A DNA stretch of 64,000 nt from Cryptomeria japonica. Its lineage: Eukaryota; Streptophyta; Pinopsida; Cupressales; Cupressaceae. The stretch's first letter is position 1, and the number at the start of each line of letters is the position of its first letter. The DNA lies in the NCBI RefSeq assembly GCF_030272615.1, contig NC_081413.1:331261302-331325301 (forward strand). Direction: 5' to 3'. This document shows positions 60,045-64,000 of the stretch, piece after piece. The translations under genes were made by a program, and so were the position numbers. The notes under the pieces are model-generated. The model was not told the origin of the DNA, did not search any database, and worked only from the letters and a program-made list of their open reading frames with translations.

Positions 60045-61109
60045 GGCTTCAAGCCCTGGCTACATGCAAAACCCTAATTAGGGTTTTTCCTAAAAGATTC
60101 CCACACATGATGCAACAAGGTGGGAATCAACAATATATGCCCATATACAATTAATTCAATGTGCCCAAAATGGCATCCATTGTGCATTAAACGCACCATC
60201 TCTTTCAAATTCGCCCAATGCGCATTGAGTATTCATCCATGCAAAATTCACCCCATCATGTCATAAATGCACCATCACCTCCACATGTGACAGTCACATG
60301 CAAAAGGAATCTGCCATAATGCCATAAATGTGACGGTTGCATGCAAAGAGATGCTTCATTAATTCAGTGTTTGTTGACTCGACTGCCACTTGGTGGAAAA
60401 AACCTTGGAGAGAGAAAACTTCAAGACGGAGAATCTCTGACTCTGGAAGTATTTTCTTGAAGTTTTTTGAACTTGCCTTGCTCTGGAAAAGATTTTCAAT
60501 GATTTTTCAACATCTCCTATTTTTTAGGAATTTTGCACAAATTAGGGTTTCAAGTCCAATAGGAAGAGAATTCTCCTAGGAATCCAAATCTGTAAAACTT
60601 TTGAAATTTGGATGTGATTTGATGCCCGAGAATGGATTTTTCAAATTTTTCCCTAGGGGGAAATTTCTTGTTTAGTTCATCCATGATTCCTTCCTTGCCT
60701 TAGAAATTTTATCTTCAATTCATCCTTGGGTGTGATTTCTTGTTGTGGAGGAATTCTCCTTTGGAAAGAAATTTGTTCCTTACCCTTTCTTGGAATTTCT
60801 TCTTCTTGGGTGCAATTCTTCCCCGATGAAGGAATTCATCTCTTTGTGCACTATTCATTCTGGTGTCCATGTCTTCTTTTCAACATCCCTATTTTTTAGG
60901 GATCTTCCTAAAATTTAGGAGTCAGGTTCATTGGATGGGGAATTTCGCCACGATTCCAAATCTATAAAATTTTCCACACTCTGTCGAAATTCGGTGTCTA
61001 AAAATAGCAAATTCAAAAATTTGCCCGAGGGGAATTTTTCTTTTTATTCCTCCTTGACTCCTTGGATTCTATGCCTTAGGCGAAATTTCAACTTTTAGCT
61101 TGGGCAGAA

Positions 61110-61850
61110 TTTTCTCTATGTGGAGGATTCATGAAATTTATCCATCTATCCTTGCCTAACCCATTTTGGCGCCCAACTGCATCCTTGGGCGGAATTTTCA
61201 CTCTGCCATGGATTCATGGAATTTGTCCATCTGTCCTTGCCTTCCTCATTTTGGTTTCCCAACTGCATACTTGGGCGCAATTTTCACTCTGCCATGGATT
61301 CATGGAATTTTCCATCTGTCCTTGCCTTCCTCATTTTGGTGCCCAACTACATACTTGGGTGCAATTTTCACTCTACCATGGATTCATGGAATTTTCCATC
61401 TGTCCTTACCTTCCTCATTTTGGCACCCGACTGCAGACTTGGGCACAATTTTGCTCTGGCCAGGGATTCATAGATTTTTCCCTCTGTCCTTGGCTTCTTC
61501 ATTTTGGCACCTGACTGCATAGTTGGGCGGAATTTTGCTAGTGTGAAGGATTCATGGATTTTCCTTCTCTCCATGGAAATCCCATTTTGGCGCCCAATTC
61601 CACATTTGGGCAGATTTTCGCTTATGCCATGGATGGATTCATGGATTTTCCTTCTCTCCATGGAAATTCCATTTTGGCGCCCAATTCCACATTTGGGCGG
61701 ATTTTCGCTTATGCCATGGATTCATGGATTTTCCTTCTCTCGATGGAAATTCCATTTGGGCGGATTTTTGCTTTGGCCATGGATTCATGGATTTTTCTTC
61801 TGTCCTTGGGAATCCCATTTTGGCGCCCAATTCCAGACTTGGAATATTTT
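61110..61850 (+). repeat. 84-bp tandem repeat array with GCGCCCAA hairpins
   Basis: The word ttttgg recurs at 61164, 61249, 61334, 61418, 61502, 61585, 61672 and 61818, a period of 83-87 bp with one shortened unit. Each unit carries (g)cgcccaa and, about 8 bp on, ttgggcg(c), which can form an 8-bp stem in the best copies (61255-61285 region), then a gccatggattcatgga-like block. Confidence 0.9.
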
Positions 61851-62546
61851 GACCTCTTGAGATTTTGAAGTGTTTTCCCGAGCTTTCCATTTTAGGCATG
61901 GATTTCCAGCACTTGACCCATTTCTGGCTTTCTTTGTCTGCTGTCTGACTTTCGAAAATTAGAAATGTCTGCGAACGCCTGATCCTTGTCGCCCTGTCTG
62001 ACTGACCCTGCCAGTACTGACTTTCCAAAAATAGAAACTTTCTAGGTGTCAGCGTTAGACCCCTAGACAGGGTGCAAGAATGACTTACTATAAATAGAAA
62101 TTTACTAAAAATAGAAATTACTAAAAATAGTAAGTTTGATTTTTGGCAAAATGACGACATTCCAGGACTTGGAAAAATCCCTAAAAAATAGGGACTTTCT
62201 AAAAATAGAAAGTTGCTCCGTTTGGGCTCAATTTTTACTGGGAGGTCCCTTGAAGGGTCTTGATTCCAGTCGTATGTTCAGTTTTCCCAAAACCCTAACA
62301 AAAACCCCTAAAATCTAGGATAAAAGGCATAAACCCAAAAACAAGACAAAACAGGCCCTAGGCTTAGCCGAATTTGCTCAAACGAAAGGCAGACTTGACC
62401 AATATGACCCCCAAACACTTGCAAAGCAAAGAGACTAACGAGACTGCTGCGAAAAGACCCCAAAAACGCAAGCCAAAAGACCGGGAGGGCCTAAAAAGTA
62501 GGGGGTCCCCATTTGCAATGGGGTGATGTGTGAAAACGTCACAACA

Positions 62547-63170
62547 CCACCTTAATTTCAAAACAGATGAGGAGGTTCTAAGTGGTCTCTACACAATTGT
62601 GGATGATGCCTGATTTTAGTGTTGACAAATAGTCACCGAGATTGACATCTTTAGACTTGCAAAAGGAGATCTCTTTGCTTGAGATATATGCAAGGCAAAT
62701 CGTGGCATTGCAACTACTTAAAAATCTGTTAAGGGCATAATTTAAGTTTTAAAATAAACACTTTTCCTCTTTTTATATTATTATTAAATATTGAAACTTA
62801 AAGTTGGATAATAAGATTGATTTCTTTTTTTTCTCATCTTAGATGCATGGTGGGAAAGATTTGGTGCTAAGGTACCAAATCTTTAGAGGATTGCAATTCG
62901 AGTATTGATCCAACCATGCAATGCTTCAAGTTGTGAATGCAATTGGAGTGTGTTTGAGCACATACACTCGAAGAAGCGCAATTGACTTTCAGTGCAAAGG
63001 TTGAATGATTTATTCTATGTTCATTACAACCTTCGCCTTCACAGCTAACAGACTTTGGGCATTGACTTATCCCCCATCACACTAAAGGAGGTTGATCAAC
63101 AATCTGATTGGATCACTAAGGCTGAGGATCCTATCTTTAGTGATGAGGACCTCAATTGAGTTGACTAGGT
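62547..63170 (+). pseudogene. hAT transposase, C-terminal part
   Basis: After the insertion the frame resumes with NFKTDEEVLSGLYTIVDD. An intron-like AT stretch (about 62710-62840) precedes DAWWERFGAKVPNL, the counterpart of TWWQSWGGNAPNL in the first hAT. The hATC motif CECNWSVFEHIHSKKRN and QRLNDLFYVHYNLRL follow at about 62935-63045, with one stop between. The end is acidic. Confidence 0.85.
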
Positions 63171-63736
63171 AGATAGGGAGGCAAAAGCAGTAGCCATGGC
63201 AAAGGAGAAGGATAGAGCATGGGCAGACATCTTAGATGTTGGTGTGGGTGTAACTAAGTCAAAGGCAAATATCATGGTTGCAACATCATCCATGACCTAT
63301 CATAGCTGCCCACATAGGAGGGCCAAGTGATGCAAGCTCCTCTGAGCCATATACTTCTAGCTTTTGTTTTGACAATTTGCTCGAAACTTTTGATGCCATG
63401 TATTTCATATTCCATGAGTTTTGTATACAATTGGCAATAATTATAATTTTATATATCTAAATGTGTTATTTCCTTAAGCTCAAATTTGTGTTTATGCTAA
63501 CGTGATCAATGTATACTTGTGTATGTAATCAAAATAGGTTCTGTTTGATGAGGTTATTGTGTCTTTAAGGTTTATTTATTAAAGGGTGCATGAAACAAGT
63601 TTTAAATCCTTAAAAATTTCTGAATTTTTTGGGTTTTTCAATTTGTTGAGTCTACACCAAGTCTTGGCACAAATCTAAGTCCGAATCCAAAATCAGCTTG
63701 CTGAATCCAAGGCAAAGTCTGAGTCTTGTAACACTG
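63171..63736 (+). other. 3' end of the second hAT
   Basis: Downstream of the transposase stop region the sequence is AT-rich and ends at the right terminal inverted repeat (63721-63736). Confidence 0.65.
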
Positions 63737-64000
63737 ATCAAGACTTCATTGGAGGCAAACTGGTCTTTCTCAATCTCAGCTTCAACCATACCTTGAGACT
63801 CTTCAATAATCTGCCCTTCTTCAATAGCATCCTCCCCCAAGCAGATTTTGATTGACATTCACACAAGGTGGCTTCAAATGCTAGGCTGAACCACCAAAAA
63901 TTAAAGGTCTCCAACAATGACAATTAAACAACCATGTTTCTGCCAAATGAAGTCAGCATCTGGAGCACCTAACTTCTTTACCCACTTCTAAAAATGAACA
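63737..64000 (-). pseudogene. Unidentified minus-strand coding-like sequence, upstream part
   Basis: Minus-strand blocks include KWVKKLGAPDADFIWQKHG (63975-63919) and, in another frame, EDAIEEGQIIEESQGMVEAE followed by DQFASNEV, which reaches the hAT insertion point in frame with 56673. The sequence runs off the window. No family recognised. Confidence 0.4.

Larger units (their letters stand above)
59224..62546 (+). mobile_element. LTR-like insertion (probable 3.3-kb solo LTR)
   Basis: It begins TGTTGACGTGTTTT and ends AAAACGTCACAACA, so the ends are near inverted repeats with TG...CA. A 5-bp duplication CCACC flanks it, the signature of LTR-element integration. A TATA-like tttatata is at 60037-60044. 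It has no retrotransposon gene, primer-binding site or second LTR. Inside are an 84-bp tandem repeat (about 61110-61850) and AT hairpins (62080-62215). Orientation plus is inferred from the TATA motif. A non-autonomous element without LTR pair is less likely than a solo LTR. Confidence 0.8.
56674..63736 (+). mobile_element. Second hAT transposon, interrupted by an LTR
   Basis: The terminal inverted repeats are CAAAGTTACAAAACTC at the left and, reverse-complemented, CAGTGTTACAAGACTC at the right (13 of 16 match). The flanking 8-mers GTTAAGAC (56666-56673) and ATCAAGAC (63737-63744) match at 6 of 8, as expected for an old target duplication. Transposase fragments run in order along the plus strand: BED finger, DUF659 core and hATC. 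The 3323-bp insertion at 59224-62546 sits in the transposase. Without it and one TSD copy the hAT is about 3.7 kb, like the first one. Confidence 0.82.

Noticed and set aside
61164-61830. Repeated TGGCGCCCAA words resembling a lysine-tRNA primer-binding site
   Set aside because: They recur every 84 bp inside one LTR-like element and never sit next to an LTR end, so they are part of a tandem repeat, not priming sites.
61131-61868. Three long overlapping plus-strand frames rich in WIHGI/SFWRP words, and the minus-strand frame opposite
   Set aside because: Open frames in all phases result from an 84-bp (multiple of three) tandem repeat; no start context or family supports a protein.
1-64000. 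tRNA, rRNA or viral (pararetrovirus) genes
   Set aside because: No tRNA-like cloverleaf, rRNA segment or caulimovirus-type gene order was seen by eye; the reverse transcriptases all fit LINE or Ty3/gypsy contexts.

Overview
The window looks like a gene-poor, AT-rich nuclear segment of a large plant genome, most likely a gymnosperm (inference). The support is intron-containing hAT transposases of the plant DUF659 type, plant L1 LINEs with a C-terminal RNase H, Ty1/copia and Ty3/gypsy elements nested to several levels and mostly old, and one host gene whose 5' exon is not found within 16.5 kb upstream of its visible exons. No bacterial gene organisation, rRNA, tRNA or CRISPR array was seen. Nearly everything is transposon-derived; the one clear host gene is a chloroplast protein kinase of the STN8 type on the minus strand (46204-47424).

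Layout. 1-5040: a badly decayed plus-strand L1. 5394-12110: a better preserved minus-strand L1 with ORF1, ORF2 (endonuclease, reverse transcriptase, zinc region, RNase H) and an extra acidic reading frame in its long 3' region, flanked by a short target-site duplication (TSD). 12673-40065: a copia-type LTR element with both LTRs but almost no coding sequence. Into it are inserted an ORF1-only LINE (14134-15766, 14-bp perfect TSD) and a roughly 22-kb minus-strand gypsy element with 1.9-kb LTRs (16505-38757). That gypsy element was itself entered by an LTR array (19658-26689, with two extra tandem 1.64-kb units) and by a second complete gypsy element (29952-35780, LTR pair plus primer-binding site). 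40066-46203: no confident gene; it holds a striking near-perfect palindrome around a TA run, a hairpin MITE-like element and small tandem duplications.

46204-47424 holds three consecutive STN8 exons. Upstream of them (inside the intron if the gene is intact) lies a second stack. A plus-strand ORF1-only LINE (47539-55222, about 20-bp TSD) is interrupted by a solo LTR (48549-50714, TSD ATCTA) and by an hAT transposon (50742-54552, 8-bp TSD GCTCCAAC, matching TIRs). A third stack closes the window: an unidentified minus-strand coding-like sequence (56256-64000) is interrupted by another hAT (56674-63736), itself interrupted by a 3.3-kb LTR-like insertion (59224-62546, TSD CCACC).

The strongest leads are: (1) two ORF1-only LINEs that both begin 20-30 bp upstream of the ORF1 ATG, as does the complete L1, suggesting a plant half-LINE family; (2) four short hairpins with covarying stems and a conserved G(A/G)ATA loop in the transcribed part of the solo LTR; (3) a second covarying hairpin family shared by two different LTRs; (4) an LTR array whose junctions are exactly a polypurine tract joined to an LTR start; (5) an RNase H-like domain lying 5' of the reverse transcriptase in the large gypsy element. 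Insertion boundaries and duplications were read directly from the sequence; family names come from remembered motifs and were not checked by database search.
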